Positions 7,484 to 15,739 are shown, counted from the first letter of the stretch. The stretch is 23,624 nucleotides of DNA from an uncultured Bacillota bacterium (GCA_958352855.1 CATWQE010000039.1:1-23624), one strand, 5' to 3'. Numbers and translations: made by a program. Notes: generated by a model not told the origin, from the letters alone.

Positions 7484-8899
7484 ATGGACTGGAAACAAAA
7501 AATAAAATGGAAGCTGTTGGTTATACTAATGGCGCTTCTGGGAATTTTGGTGGTTTGGTTTGCAGGAAAGGCGGGAGAGAAAAAAGGAAATGCAGAAAAG
7601 GAGATGCTCAGGGAGCAGGCGGTAAAGGAAAATGAATGGGCCAGTCTGCTGTCCGAGACAGAACCCCAGGAGAAGGAAGAGCCAGAGGATTCGTTGGAAC
7701 AGAAACCAGAGAATCCAGAAAAGCCAGAAGAAGAGGCAGAGGAACAGCAGATTCAGGTGCTGCTTATGACCAATGGATACGACAGCTATTATCATACAGA
7801 GGTGACGGTGCAGGCTCAGGGAAATTATGAAATCCAGGGCGCGGGGCAGAGCCGGTTAGAGGACGGGGAAACCTTGCAACTGAAAGGAGACAGCCCGGAG
7901 CTTTCCGGAGGCAGTGTGAAGCTGCTTCCGGAAAATCCAGAGAATCGTTTGAAGGTGCTTTCCCTTACCAGAGGCCAGGGAAATCCGGCTTACAGAGGAA
8001 GCATCACAATATATAGAGACGAAAAGGGACTTCGCATGGTGAATGAGCTGCCTTTGGAGCAGTATCTTTGTGCAGTAGTTCCCAGTGAGATGCCATCCTC
8101 TTATCCGCAGGAAGCCTTAAAAGCCCAGGCTGTTTGCGCCAGAACCTATGCAGTGGTACAGATGCAGGCGGGAAAACGAAAGGAGCTTGGGGCGCAGGTG
8201 GACGACAGCGTGGCATTTCAGGTATATGGAAACAGTCAGGAGGCAGACAGCAGCAGAGAAGCTGTGGAAGCTACCAAAGGAGAGATTCTCCTTAATGAGG
8301 GAAAGCCTATTACCGCTTATTATTTTTCCACTTCTCATGGAAAAACCAGTACGGATGAGGTCTGGGAGGCGTCGGTACCTTCTGCTTATTTAAAAAGCGT
8401 GACCTGTACTTACGATGCCAGGGAACCCTGGTTTCAGTGGAAAACGGAACTGTCTGCAGAACAGCTTCTGGAAAATGCCAGAGTTCTGTTTCCTGAGGTT
8501 TCTAAGATACAGGGGCTTGAAATTAAAGAGGTAGGAGAAGGAGAAGCAGTTTTGAATCTGGCGCTTCATACAGACCAGGGAACCAGAGAACTGAGAAGCG
8601 AATATGCCATCCGTTCCCTGCTGGCACCTGGGGGAAATTTGATTATCCGCCAGGACGGTTCCAGCGTAAAGGGAGGCAGTCTGCTTCCAAGCGCGTATTT
8701 TACACTGGAAGAATCCAGAGGAGAGGACAGCAGCTTGTCAGGGTATCAAATTACAGGGGGAGGATATGGACATGGTGTGGGGATGAGCCAGAATGGTGCA
8801 AAAGGTATGGCAGAAAGCGGGAAGACCTACCGGGAAATTTTGTCTTATTTTTATCAGGATGTGGAGCTGGGAAAAGTCCAGGATATTGTCAATCCGTAA
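7484..8899 (+). CDS. SpoIID/LytB-domain protein (likely peptidoglycan lytic transglycosylase)
   Basis: Probably cuts glycan strands without needing stem peptides, as SpoIID does during engulfment of the forespore. The 471-residue protein has one N-terminal membrane helix (about 9-28) and a charged Glu/Pro-rich linker (about 40-90). The SpoIID domain follows, with YLCAVVPSEMP (catalytic Glu about 202), ALKAQAVCARTYA and the C-terminal GGGYGHGVGMSQNGA (about 425-439). It is longer than B. subtilis SpoIID (about 340), mostly because of the linker and inserts. Clostridia often carry several SpoIID-domain paralogues, so I do not assign spoIID. Start choice is awkward: an in-frame stop (7478-7480) lies 3 bases before this ATG, and no Shine-Dalgarno site is visible. 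A later ATG at codon 16 would remove half the membrane helix. Confidence 0.85.
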   Translation: MDWKQKIKWKLLVILMALLGILVVWFAGKAGEKKGNAEKEMLREQAVKENEWASLLSETEPQEKEEPEDSLEQKPENPEKPEEEAEEQQIQVLLMTNGYDSYYHTEVTVQAQGNYEIQGAGQSRLEDGETLQLKGDSPELSGGSVKLLPENPENRLKVLSLTRGQGNPAYRGSITIYRDEKGLRMVNELPLEQYLCAVVPSEMPSSYPQEALKAQAVCARTYAVVQMQAGKRKELGAQVDDSVAFQVYGNSQEADSSREAVEATKGEILLNEGKPITAYYFSTSHGKTSTDEVWEASVPSAYLKSVTCTYDAREPWFQWKTELSAEQLLENARVLFPEVSKIQGLEIKEVGEGEAVLNLALHTDQGTRELRSEYAIRSLLAPGGNLIIRQDGSSVKGGSLLPSAYFTLEESRGEDSSLSGYQITGGGYGHGVGMSQNGAKGMAESGKTYREILSYFYQDVELGKVQDIVNP

Positions 8900-8948
8900 A
8901 ATTCATGATATAATTGGCAAACTATTGGAAAGGGCAGAAGGAGCAGAT

Positions 8949-9878
8949 ATGAAAGGACTGAAAAAAGCAGCAGAGACTGTTATGGGATTTATAGATAGTA
9001 TGGGAAGGCGCCACGCAACTGCATATGCAGCTCAGGCAGCCTATTTTATCATACTGTCTTTTATTCCTTTTATGCTGCTTTTGATGACTTCTATTAAGTA
9101 CACACCCCTTACCAGGGAAGAGGTTATCCGGGCAATTATGTATGTGTGTCCTGAGCAGTTTCAGGGATTTATTGAGGGAATTGTCTGGGAGGTTTATGAG
9201 AAATCTCTGGGTGTGGTTCCGGTTTCTGCTGTATTGGCTCTCTGGTCTGCGGGAAAGGGGATTCAGGCGCTGACCAATGGGTTTAATTCCATTTACCAGA
9301 TAGAGGAAACCCGTAATTATTTTGCCACCAGAATACGGGCAGTGTTTTACACTCTGGTGTTTATTCTGGCGATTGTCTCTACGCTGGTTCTGCAGGTGTT
9401 TGGAAACAGTCTGCAAAGAGAATTAAGCAAGCGGCTACCTTTTATGGATCAGATTGTTGCCATGATTATCAGCATGAGAGTGGTGATTACCATGAGTACC
9501 CTGTGTCTGGTGTTTCTTCTGATGTATAAGTTTATTCCCAATAGAAAGGCAACCTTTCGCAGTCAGCTTCCGGGAGCTGTCTTGTGTGCTGTCTGCTGGT
9601 CTGCATTTTCTTTTGGCTTTTCTCTCTATGTGGATTCTTACAGTGGCTTTTCCAACATGTACGGAAGTATGACGACCATTGTGCTGGTATTGCTCTGGCT
9701 CTATTTTTGTATGATGTTTGTTATGATCGGAGCCCAGGTAAACCACTATTTTGAAGAAAAATTCCGAAGGCTTCATCAGATAGCGGCAGAGGCCATACGT
9801 CGGGAGTATCAGCAGCTTTTAAAGAGCGAAGAGGAGGAATCAGAGGAAAAGACAGGGAAAAAAGCAGATTCCAGGTAA
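8949..9878 (+). CDS. YihY/BrkB-family membrane protein
   Basis: Integral membrane protein of the YihY/UPF0761 family, formerly mis-called ribonuclease BN. Its molecular role is not settled. The product is 309 residues with about six hydrophobic segments (roughly 28-47, 95-118, 137-160, 180-203, 213-236, 247-272) and family motifs YAAQAAYFIILSFIPF, ALWSAGKG and YGSMTTIVLVLLWLYF. A charged C-terminal tail (Glu/Lys rich, about 275-309) is cytoplasmic. The frame is open upstream to 8793 within the previous gene, but AGAAGGAG at about 8936-8943 fixes ATG 8949. It follows the SpoIID-like gene by 49 bases and is probably co-transcribed. It ends 8 bases before the pheST promoter. Confidence 0.88.
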   Translation: MKGLKKAAETVMGFIDSMGRRHATAYAAQAAYFIILSFIPFMLLLMTSIKYTPLTREEVIRAIMYVCPEQFQGFIEGIVWEVYEKSLGVVPVSAVLALWSAGKGIQALTNGFNSIYQIEETRNYFATRIRAVFYTLVFILAIVSTLVLQVFGNSLQRELSKRLPFMDQIVAMIISMRVVITMSTLCLVFLLMYKFIPNRKATFRSQLPGAVLCAVCWSAFSFGFSLYVDSYSGFSNMYGSMTTIVLVLLWLYFCMMFVMIGAQVNHYFEEKFRRLHQIAAEAIRREYQQLLKSEEEESEEKTGKKADSR

Positions 9879-9886
9879 AGAACTTC

Positions 9887-9915
9887 TTGACAGAATCAGG
9901 GAAACTGGCTACAAT
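9887..9915 (+). promoter_or_regulatory. sigma-A promoter of the pheST operon
   Basis: A perfect TTGACA (9887-9892), 17-base spacer and TACAAT (9910-9915). The start would be near 9922, at the beginning of the T-box leader. Confidence 0.8.
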
Positions 9916-9921
9916 AAGGTA

Positions 9922-10176
9922 CAGACATAGGAAAAAAGCAAAGAAAGTGTTAGTAGATACTTATTTTCTGTCAGAGATGGAGTGCCACCGGCTGAAAGCG
10001 CTCCTCAGTTCAGATAAGTATTGAGATTCCCACTGGAGCTGCAGTTCTGAAACAAGGAGTAGGAAGTGACGTGGCTGTGCGTTAAACAGCTTCGAGTGCC
10101 TGGAGCATATGCTGCAGGAACAAGGGTGGTACCGCGGGTTATTGACTTCGTCCCTTTTAGGGATGAGGTCTTTTTT
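9922..10176 (+). promoter_or_regulatory. T-box riboswitch, tRNA-Phe specific
   Basis: The leader binds uncharged tRNA and then prevents termination. The T-box core AGGGTGGTACCGCGG is at 10123-10137; its bulge TGGT (10127-10130) would pair with the ACCA end of tRNA. Stem I can be drawn: AGTG (9946-9949) with CACT (10031-10034) forms the base, and ATACTTAT (9957-9964) with ATAAGTAT (10014-10021) forms the next helix. Between them lies a specifier loop with TTAGTAG on the 5' side and TGAGATTCC on the 3' side. The loop contains TTC at 10027-10029, a Phe codon, matching the pheS-pheT genes behind it. The AGAGA bulge and GCTGAAAG apical region follow the usual plan. The leader occupies most of the 332-base gap before pheS. 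Confidence 0.93.
10144..10176 (+). terminator. regulated terminator of the pheST T-box
   Basis: GACTTCGTCCC pairs with GGGATGAGGTC (two wobble pairs) around loop TTTTA and is followed by six T. This is the hairpin that forms when tRNA-Phe is charged. The alternative antiterminator uses the T-box core just upstream. Confidence 0.85.
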
Positions 10177-10210
10177 GCTTTTCTATAATCAAAATAAAAA
10201 GGAGAATACT

Positions 10211-11245
10211 ATGCAGGAATTAAATCATAAACTTGCTGAGATTAAGCAGGAAATTCTGGATGGAATGGAACAGTTGGAAAGTTCCAAAGAAGTATATGAA
10301 TTTAAAAAATCTTACCTGGATTCTAAAAAGGGAAAAATCGGACAGCTTATGAAAGAGATGCGCAATATTGCGCCGGAAAACAGAGCTGCCTACGGAAAAA
10401 GTGTCAATGAGCTGAAAGAGTGGGCTGCCGCATGCTTTGAAGAGCTGGATGTAAAGTTAAAAGCAAAAGAGCTGCAGCAGAGATATGAAAATGAAAAAAT
10501 TGATATTACCATGCCTGCTGTGAAGAAAACAAAAGGAAATCTTCACCCGATTACCCAGGTGAGAAACCAGTTGATTGATGTATTTTCCTCCATGGGCTTT
10601 GAGGTTTTTGAAGGAACTGAGATTGAGACCGATTATTATAACTTTACTGCCCTGAATACACCACAGGATCATCCGGCGCGGGATATGCAGGATACCTTTT
10701 ATCTGTCACCGGAGTTTCTGCTTCGTACCCAGACCTCTGCCGGACAGATTCATGTTATGGAGAACAGAAAACCTCCCATTAAAATTTTATCACCTGGTAA
10801 GGTATTCCGCTCTGATGATGATGCCACCCATTCTCCAATGTTTACCCAGATGGAAGGTCTGGTAGTAGACAAGGGAATCACTCTTTGCGACTTAAAAGGT
10901 ATGCTGGACGTATTGGTTCAGAAAATCTACGGAGAGGGAACCACCACAAGATTAAGACCATCTTACTTCCCGTTTACAGAGCCATCTGTAGAGGTAGACT
11001 GCAGTTGCTTTGCCTGCGGCGGAAAAGGCTGCAAGCTGTGTAAGGGAACTGGATGGATTGAAGTATTAGGCGCCGGAATCGTAAACAAAAAGGTGCTGGA
11101 AAACTGTGGTATTGATTCAGAAGAATACAGTGGTCTGGCCTTTGGTATCGGTATTGAACGTACTGCTATGCTGAAATACGGTATCAATAATATTAAACTG
11201 TTGTTTGAATCTGACTTACGGGTTTTAGAACAGATTGATGATTAA
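10211..11245 (+). CDS. pheS: phenylalanyl-tRNA synthetase alpha subunit
   Basis: Catalytic subunit of the (alpha-beta)2 enzyme that charges tRNA-Phe. The product is 344 residues, with an N-terminal coiled-coil arm (about 1-95) and a class II core: LHPITQ (111-116), FRSDDDATHSPMF (about 199-211), FPFTEPSVEVD (about 253-263) and motif 3 GIGIERTAMLKYGI. A CX2C-X4-CX2C knuckle (Cys266, 269, 274, 277) lies before GTGWIEVLGAGIV and may bind zinc. The frame is open upstream into the T-box leader; ATG 10211 is correct because AAGGAGAA lies just before it and the family N-terminus fits. It follows the T-box and is 18 bases before pheT. Confidence 0.97.
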   Translation: MQELNHKLAEIKQEILDGMEQLESSKEVYEFKKSYLDSKKGKIGQLMKEMRNIAPENRAAYGKSVNELKEWAAACFEELDVKLKAKELQQRYENEKIDITMPAVKKTKGNLHPITQVRNQLIDVFSSMGFEVFEGTEIETDYYNFTALNTPQDHPARDMQDTFYLSPEFLLRTQTSAGQIHVMENRKPPIKILSPGKVFRSDDDATHSPMFTQMEGLVVDKGITLCDLKGMLDVLVQKIYGEGTTTRLRPSYFPFTEPSVEVDCSCFACGGKGCKLCKGTGWIEVLGAGIVNKKVLENCGIDSEEYSGLAFGIGIERTAMLKYGINNIKLLFESDLRVLEQIDD

Positions 11246-11263
11246 AAAAGACGGAGGTTTGTT

Positions 11264-13684
11264 ATGTTAGTACCATTAAGCTGGTTGAAGGATTACGTTG
11301 ATATAAATGTGGACCCAAAAGAATTAGAGAAAAAGCTGTTTTCCTGTGGGTTTGAAGTAGAGGAATTAACGGAAGTAGGAAAAGATATCAGTAAGGTTGT
11401 AGTTGGATATGTGGAAGAATGTGAGAAAATTCCAGACACCCATTTAAGCCTTTGCAAAGTCAACGTAGGAGAAGAGGAGCTTTTGCAGATTTGCTGCGGC
11501 GCAGATAATGTAAAGGCAGGAGGTAAATATCCGGTGGCGTTGGTTGGAGCAACCGTATATGCCACAGCCAAGGATCATAAGACCATTGAAGGCGTTATGA
11601 CCATTAAAAAAGGAAAATTAAGAGGCTATGAATCCTTTGGTATGCTGTGTTCAGGGGTAGAACTGGGTGTCAGCGAAAACATGTATCCAGGCGCAGGTTA
11701 CAATGGACTTCTGGTATTGCCGGAGGATGCTGAAATTGGCGCAGATGTAAAGCCGATTCTGGGACTGGATGACTGGATTTTTGACATTGCCATTACTGCA
11801 AACAGACCAGACTGCCAGAGCATTTTTGGTATTGCCAGAGAAGTGGCTGCTGTTCTTGGGACAAAGCTTCATGAGCCTGCCCTTACTTATACAGAGACAG
11901 AAGTGAAAAAAGAAGGATTCCAGGTGTCCGTAGATGCACAGGATATCTGCCCGCGTTACATTGCACATTATGTACATGATGTGAAAATCGGGGAATCTCC
12001 GGCATGGATGAAAAGAAGACTTGCCCTGGTTGGTATTGACGCCATTTCCAATGTGGTGGATATCACTAATTATGTGTTAAAAGAACTGGGACAGCCTATG
12101 CATGCTTTTGACTGTTCTTATCTGGAAGGAAATGAAATCAGGGTAAGAAGAGCAGAAGAAGGGGAGAAAATCGTAACGCTTGACGAAAAGGAATTTACCT
12201 TAAATCCGTCCAACTTAGTTATCTGTGACGGTGTGAAATCGGTTGCTCTGGCAGGTATTATGGGAGGATTAAATTCTGAAATTCGCGATACCACCACAGA
12301 GGTGATGTTTGAGGCTGCAAAATTTGCCAGGGACAATGTAAGAAAGAGTTCCCGCGCTCTTGGACAGTCTTCTGATTCCAGCGCCCGTTTTGCAAAAGGT
12401 GTGGATGAATATACCACAGTCATGGCTATGAAACGTGCTCTTCATCTCATGGAAGAACTGGGATGCGGAAAAGTATCTTCTACACACCTGGATGTGAATA
12501 CAGGAAATTCTATCCAGCCGGTGGAAATGAAAATCAGCGTGGAAAAAGTAAATCAGGTGCTTGGTATTCAGGTTCCGGACGAAGAAATCATCCGTATTCT
12601 TGAAAATCTGCAGTTTGCGCCTGTTATTTCCGGGAATGAGCTGACCATTCAGGTTCCTGCATTTCGTGAGGATGTAGAAGATTATCCTGATATTGCAGAA
12701 GAAGTAATTCGTATGTATGGATATGACCATGTGACTTCTACCTTTATGCCAACAGCCAGGGTAACTACCGGAGGCATGAATACCAGACAGAAAACAACCT
12801 TAAAAGTAAAGGAAGCTTTGTGTAGCGCCGGAGCTTATGAAGGAATTCATTATTCTTTCTTCTCTCCATCTGATTTAGATTTATTAAATCTTCCGGAAGA
12901 TGCAAAAGAAAGACATGCCATCCGTATTATGAATCCCATTAATGAGGACTTGTCTCTTATGAGAACCACCCTGGCTCCGGCTATGATTCATGCTATTGCC
13001 AGAAATCAGAAAAAGGGAACCTTAGAGGGACGTATTTTTGAAATGGGAAGCATTTTCCTTCCAAAAGAACTTCCACTTACGGAATATCCAGATGAAAGAG
13101 AAACTCTTTGCATTGGTGTGTTTGGAAAAGAAGAATCCTTCTATACTTTAAAAGGTCTGGCAGAGACTGTGGCAGAAGCATTGTTTGTAAACTTTACTTA
13201 TGAACCTGCACAGAAAACCTATCTTCATCCTTACCAGACGGCATCCATTCACTGCAATGGACAGGAAGTGGGATATTTAGGAAAAGTTTCCTACGAAATT
13301 CAGGACAATGAAGATATGCGTACTTCTGCCTACATTCTGGAACTGGATATGGAAGCGTTATCTCAGTGGTATGGCATTACCCCAGTATTCACTCCACTGC
13401 CAAAATTCCAGGAAGAAAAACGTGACCTGGCTTTGGTTATGGATAAAGCCGTTACCTGCGGACAGATTGAAGATTGTATCAAAGAGTCCTGCAATTATGT
13501 GAAATCCGTAGAACTGTTTGATGTATATGAAGGAAAACAGATTCAGGAAAATCAGAAGAGCATGGCATTTACCGTTTTGTTCACTCCAAAAGAGGAAGAA
13601 TTTACTGCCAATGCTGTGGATGCTTTTGTGAAGAAGATTTTGAAAAATCTGGACAGAAAATTAAATGTAACCTTGCGTTCTTAA
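11264..13684 (+). CDS. pheT: phenylalanyl-tRNA synthetase beta subunit
   Basis: The 806-residue partner of PheS. It carries the EMAP/OB tRNA-binding domain (about 40-155), the B3/B4 editing domain that clears Tyr-tRNA-Phe (about 205-380), the B5 domain (about 400-475), the inactive class II-like core, and the C-terminal FDX-ACB anticodon-binding domain (about 712-805, starting TPLPKFQEEKRDLALVMD). ACGGAGGT lies about 9 bases before ATG. It is in the T-box operon and should be controlled with pheS. Confidence 0.97.
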   Translation: MLVPLSWLKDYVDINVDPKELEKKLFSCGFEVEELTEVGKDISKVVVGYVEECEKIPDTHLSLCKVNVGEEELLQICCGADNVKAGGKYPVALVGATVYATAKDHKTIEGVMTIKKGKLRGYESFGMLCSGVELGVSENMYPGAGYNGLLVLPEDAEIGADVKPILGLDDWIFDIAITANRPDCQSIFGIAREVAAVLGTKLHEPALTYTETEVKKEGFQVSVDAQDICPRYIAHYVHDVKIGESPAWMKRRLALVGIDAISNVVDITNYVLKELGQPMHAFDCSYLEGNEIRVRRAEEGEKIVTLDEKEFTLNPSNLVICDGVKSVALAGIMGGLNSEIRDTTTEVMFEAAKFARDNVRKSSRALGQSSDSSARFAKGVDEYTTVMAMKRALHLMEELGCGKVSSTHLDVNTGNSIQPVEMKISVEKVNQVLGIQVPDEEIIRILENLQFAPVISGNELTIQVPAFREDVEDYPDIAEEVIRMYGYDHVTSTFMPTARVTTGGMNTRQKTTLKVKEALCSAGAYEGIHYSFFSPSDLDLLNLPEDAKERHAIRIMNPINEDLSLMRTTLAPAMIHAIARNQKKGTLEGRIFEMGSIFLPKELPLTEYPDERETLCIGVFGKEESFYTLKGLAETVAEALFVNFTYEPAQKTYLHPYQTASIHCNGQEVGYLGKVSYEIQDNEDMRTSAYILELDMEALSQWYGITPVFTPLPKFQEEKRDLALVMDKAVTCGQIEDCIKESCNYVKSVELFDVYEGKQIQENQKSMAFTVLFTPKEEEFTANAVDAFVKKILKNLDRKLNVTLRS

Positions 13685-13698
13685 GGAGTAGGGATATT

Positions 13699-14304
13699 AT
13701 GAAATTATACATTGTCCGTCATGGAGAGACCAGGTGGAATGTAGAACGCAGACTTCAGGGGGCTTCCGATACGGATTTAAATGAAAAGGGAATTGCTCTT
13801 GCAAAGGTAACCGGAGAAGCGCTGAAAGAAGTACCTTTTTTCTGCTGCTTTACCAGCCCTTTAAAAAGGGCAAAAGAAACAGCCAGACTGGTGCTTGGGG
13901 AAAGAGAAGTGCCTGTTTATCCAGATGAGAGAATCCAGGAGATTTCTTTTGGAACCTGGGAGGGGCGGGATTCTGCCCTTCTTCCAGGAAATATGCTGGA
14001 TAATTTTTTCCATCATACGGAGCAGTATCAGGCGCCGGAAGGGGGAGAGGAAATCTCTCAGATTTGCGCCAGAACCAAAGCATTTTGGGACGATATTACC
14101 TCCAGAGAGGAACTTCAGGATAAGACGATTCTCATTGCGTCCCATGGGTGTGCAGTTCGCGCCCTTTTGCAAAATGTGTATGAGGATGCCGGCATTGAAA
14201 ATTTCTGGCATGGCTGTGTTCCTCCAAATTGCAGCGTCAACATTGTGGACGTAAGCGGGGATAAGGCGGTACTGCTGGAAGAGGATAGGGTGTATTATAA
14301 ATAA
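13699..14304 (+). CDS. histidine phosphatase family protein (phosphoglycerate mutase-like)
   Basis: Phosphatase of the branch-1 histidine acid/phosphoglycerate mutase superfamily; the substrate is not known from sequence. The 201-residue protein starts with VRHGETRWN (phospho-accepting His8, Arg7). It keeps Arg57 in SPLKRAKET, acid Glu82 in EISFGTWEGR and the second catalytic His149 in ASHG. The size suits GpmB/CobC-like phosphatases rather than glycolytic dPGM (about 230-250). TTAAGGAG overlaps the pheT stop and the start is 14 bases after it, so it is likely the third gene of the T-box operon and may rise with phenylalanine starvation. That link is an inference; it may simply be a passenger. 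Confidence 0.85.
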   Translation: MKLYIVRHGETRWNVERRLQGASDTDLNEKGIALAKVTGEALKEVPFFCCFTSPLKRAKETARLVLGEREVPVYPDERIQEISFGTWEGRDSALLPGNMLDNFFHHTEQYQAPEGGEEISQICARTKAFWDDITSREELQDKTILIASHGCAVRALLQNVYEDAGIENFWHGCVPPNCSVNIVDVSGDKAVLLEEDRVYYK

Positions 14305-14360
14305 TCTGCTGGAACTCCGTTGGTTTCTTGCTAAAACGGTGCTGAATCTGTGCGAATGTA

Positions 14361-14389
14361 TTGAAATAGCACTGTTTATGTGGTAGGAT
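14361..14389 (+). promoter_or_regulatory. promoter of the toxin-antitoxin pair
   Basis: TTGAAA (14361-14366), 17 bases, TAGGAT (14384-14389), with a start near 14396. The short inverted pair GTGCT / AGCAC (14339-14343 and 14368-14372) overlaps the promoter and could be an operator for antitoxin autoregulation, but the arms are short. Confidence 0.5.
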
Positions 14390-14414
14390 AAAGAAAAAGA
14401 ACGGAGGTATAAAA

Positions 14415-14708
14415 ATGGCAAGTACAATTCAAATTCGTGTTGATGATGAATTAAAGACAAAGTCAGATCAACTTTTTAGAGAGCTTGGAACAGATACTAC
14501 CACAGCAATTCGAATGTTTTTAACTCAGGCTGTGGCGAATAATGGATTTCCATTTGAAATAAAAAGAAGAGTCCGTAATCCGTATGTTGCTATGTCTGAA
14601 GAAGATATCTTAGAGAAACTTGAAAACTCCAGAAAATCCGCTGCACAGGGGAAATATAGATCTGCTGAATCCTTTGTTTCAGATATGAGGGAAAAATATG
14701 GATTATAA
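14415..14708 (+). CDS. RelB/DinJ-family antitoxin
   Basis: The 97-residue protein has a ribbon-helix-helix N-terminus (STIQIRVDDELKTKSDQLFRE, then TTTAIRMFLTQAV, about 3-45). This would dimerise, bind the promoter and repress it. A C-terminal tail (about 55-97) would wrap the toxin. ACGGAGGT precedes the start. It overlaps the toxin start by 11 bases, so the two are translationally coupled, as in most type II modules. Codon use is more AT-rich than in the neighbouring phe genes, which fits an acquired module. Confidence 0.88.
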   Translation: MASTIQIRVDDELKTKSDQLFRELGTDTTTAIRMFLTQAVANNGFPFEIKRRVRNPYVAMSEEDILEKLENSRKSAAQGKYRSAESFVSDMREKYGL

Positions 14709-15012
14709 TATTGTCATTACCGCAGATGCAGAAGCAGATTTAGATGGATTTATCCAATATCTTTTGTTTGAAAAGAAAAATGAGCAGGCAGCCAAGAATG
14801 TTCTTGACGATTTCGAGGCTACCAAAGAGTATTTGAAAAATGTTGCAGGAAGTTTAAATCTTTGTGATAATCCGCGACTTAGAGCTCTGGGATATCGTCG
14901 AATTCATTTCCTTAGGCATAGATATTTTATATTATATCGAATTGAAGGAAATTTAGTATTCATAGACAACATTTTTCATGAACTTCAAGATTATGAAAAT
15001 AAAATCATGTAA
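14698..15012 (+). CDS. RelE/ParE-family toxin
   Basis: The 104-residue protein has the ParE/RelE fold pattern: an N-terminal strand (YNIVITADAEADLDGFIQYL), two helices, then basic strands ending in RIHFLRHRYFILYRIEGNLVFIDNIFHE (about 73-96). RelE-type toxins cleave mRNA on the ribosome; ParE types poison gyrase. The sequence does not let me choose between these, and a DinJ-like antitoxin can pair with either. It overlaps the antitoxin gene by 11 bases. The frame is full length with no visible damage, so it is probably active. Confidence 0.85.
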   Translation: MDYNIVITADAEADLDGFIQYLLFEKKNEQAAKNVLDDFEATKEYLKNVAGSLNLCDNPRLRALGYRRIHFLRHRYFILYRIEGNLVFIDNIFHELQDYENKIM

Positions 15013-15037
15013 AATAGCAACAATGAAATAGTGGCAT

Positions 15038-15100
15038 AAGTGTTCGCACTTGGTTATAAGGTCATTTACCATAAAAAACGTAGATGGCCTTTTTCTTTTA
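15038..15100 (+). terminator. terminator of the toxin-antitoxin pair (two hairpins)
   Basis: First, a small AAGTG-TTCG-CACTT hairpin (15038-15051) with a stable TTCG loop. Then a 12-bp stem, AAGGTCATTTAC (15058-15069) with GTAGATGGCCTT (15080-15091), followed by TTTCTTTTA. The second is a convincing intrinsic terminator. The rest of the 197-base gap up to 15209 holds no other feature I can support. Confidence 0.75.
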
Positions 15101-15209
15101 TTTACTGATACAAAGTTTATAAGGACAAGTCTATACTTCTGGAAAAAGATGTGGTATATTTTCTTCTGAGGTTTTACAGTGAAAAGCAGGGGGAAAGGAG
15201 TTGGTTTAA

Positions 15210-15716
15210 ATGAAAATAGCCATTTGTGGTTACAGTGGTTCCGGCAAATCTACACTGGCAGGAAGAATCAGCGAAAAAGAGCAGATTCCTGTGTTATATC
15301 TGGATACAGTGCAGTTTGTAAATAACTGGCAGGAACGGAATAGAGAAGAGGCGAAAGCAATGGTGGAAGCTTTTATGGAACAAAAAAGCTGGGTCATAGA
15401 TGGGAATTACACCAATTTCTTTTATCAGGAGCGCATGGAGGAAGCAGACAGGATTTTAATCCTGGCCTTTCACCGATGTTCCTGTTTTTATAGAGCCTTG
15501 AAGCGTTATATTCGATACCGCAATAAGACCAGGGAAAGTATGGCAGAAGGCTGCAAAGAGAAATTTGACTTGGAGTTTATGCTGTGGATTTTATGGACGG
15601 GACGGACAAAAGAGCGCAGAGAAAGATTTACCCAGTTGCAGAATAAGTATCCCGAAAAAGTAATCGTGCTAAAAAATCAAAGACAGCTTGATGCATATTA
15701 TCAGAGATTTTTATGA
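15210..15716 (+). CDS. P-loop kinase, FlaR-like (topology modulation protein / adenylate-kinase-like family)
   Basis: Small cytoplasmic P-loop protein of 168 residues. Walker A is GYSGSGKST (7-15), followed by LYLDTVQF and WVIDGNYTNFF, both typical of the FlaR-like family, and a basic Arg-rich segment (about 95-140) that may form the lid. Bacillus FlaR homologues were named for an effect on DNA topology, but the biochemical substrate of the family is not established. AAAGGAG lies upstream of the ATG. Its stop overlaps an ATG at 15713, so it is coupled to queA. Confidence 0.75.
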   Translation: MKIAICGYSGSGKSTLAGRISEKEQIPVLYLDTVQFVNNWQERNREEAKAMVEAFMEQKSWVIDGNYTNFFYQERMEEADRILILAFHRCSCFYRALKRYIRYRNKTRESMAEGCKEKFDLEFMLWILWTGRTKERRERFTQLQNKYPEKVIVLKNQRQLDAYYQRFL

Positions 15717-15739
15717 TAGAGATAGAAAGGAAACAAGTT

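Noticed and set aside
7393..7635. An 80-codon plus-strand frame across the galM / SpoIID gap
   Set aside because: It runs through the terminator-like hairpins and into the SpoIID gene in another frame; its Gly/Lys/Arg-rich end is a frame shadow.
8004..8338. Open frames on the minus strand and in other frames inside the SpoIID-like gene
   Set aside because: They overlap a gene with clear family motifs, have no ribosome binding sites and show low-complexity, basic or Pro-rich composition; they are shadows.
10964..11080. Cys-rich CX2C-X4-CX2C knuckle in PheS as a novel insertion
   Set aside because: From memory, similar Cys pairs before GTGWIE occur in other Firmicute PheS proteins, so it is probably a family trait and not unusual.
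14315..14343. CCGTT / AACGG inverted repeat after the phosphatase gene as a terminator
   Set aside because: The stem is only 5 bp and has no T-run; not convincing.
13850..14460. Overlapping frames on both strands in the phosphatase region
   Set aside because: They are out of frame with a gene that has all catalytic residues, and lack start signals.
15109..15160. Promoter for the FlaR-like kinase (TATACT at 15132 or TATATT at 15155)
   Set aside because: Neither -10-like box has an acceptable -35 box at 16-18 bases; I could not support one.
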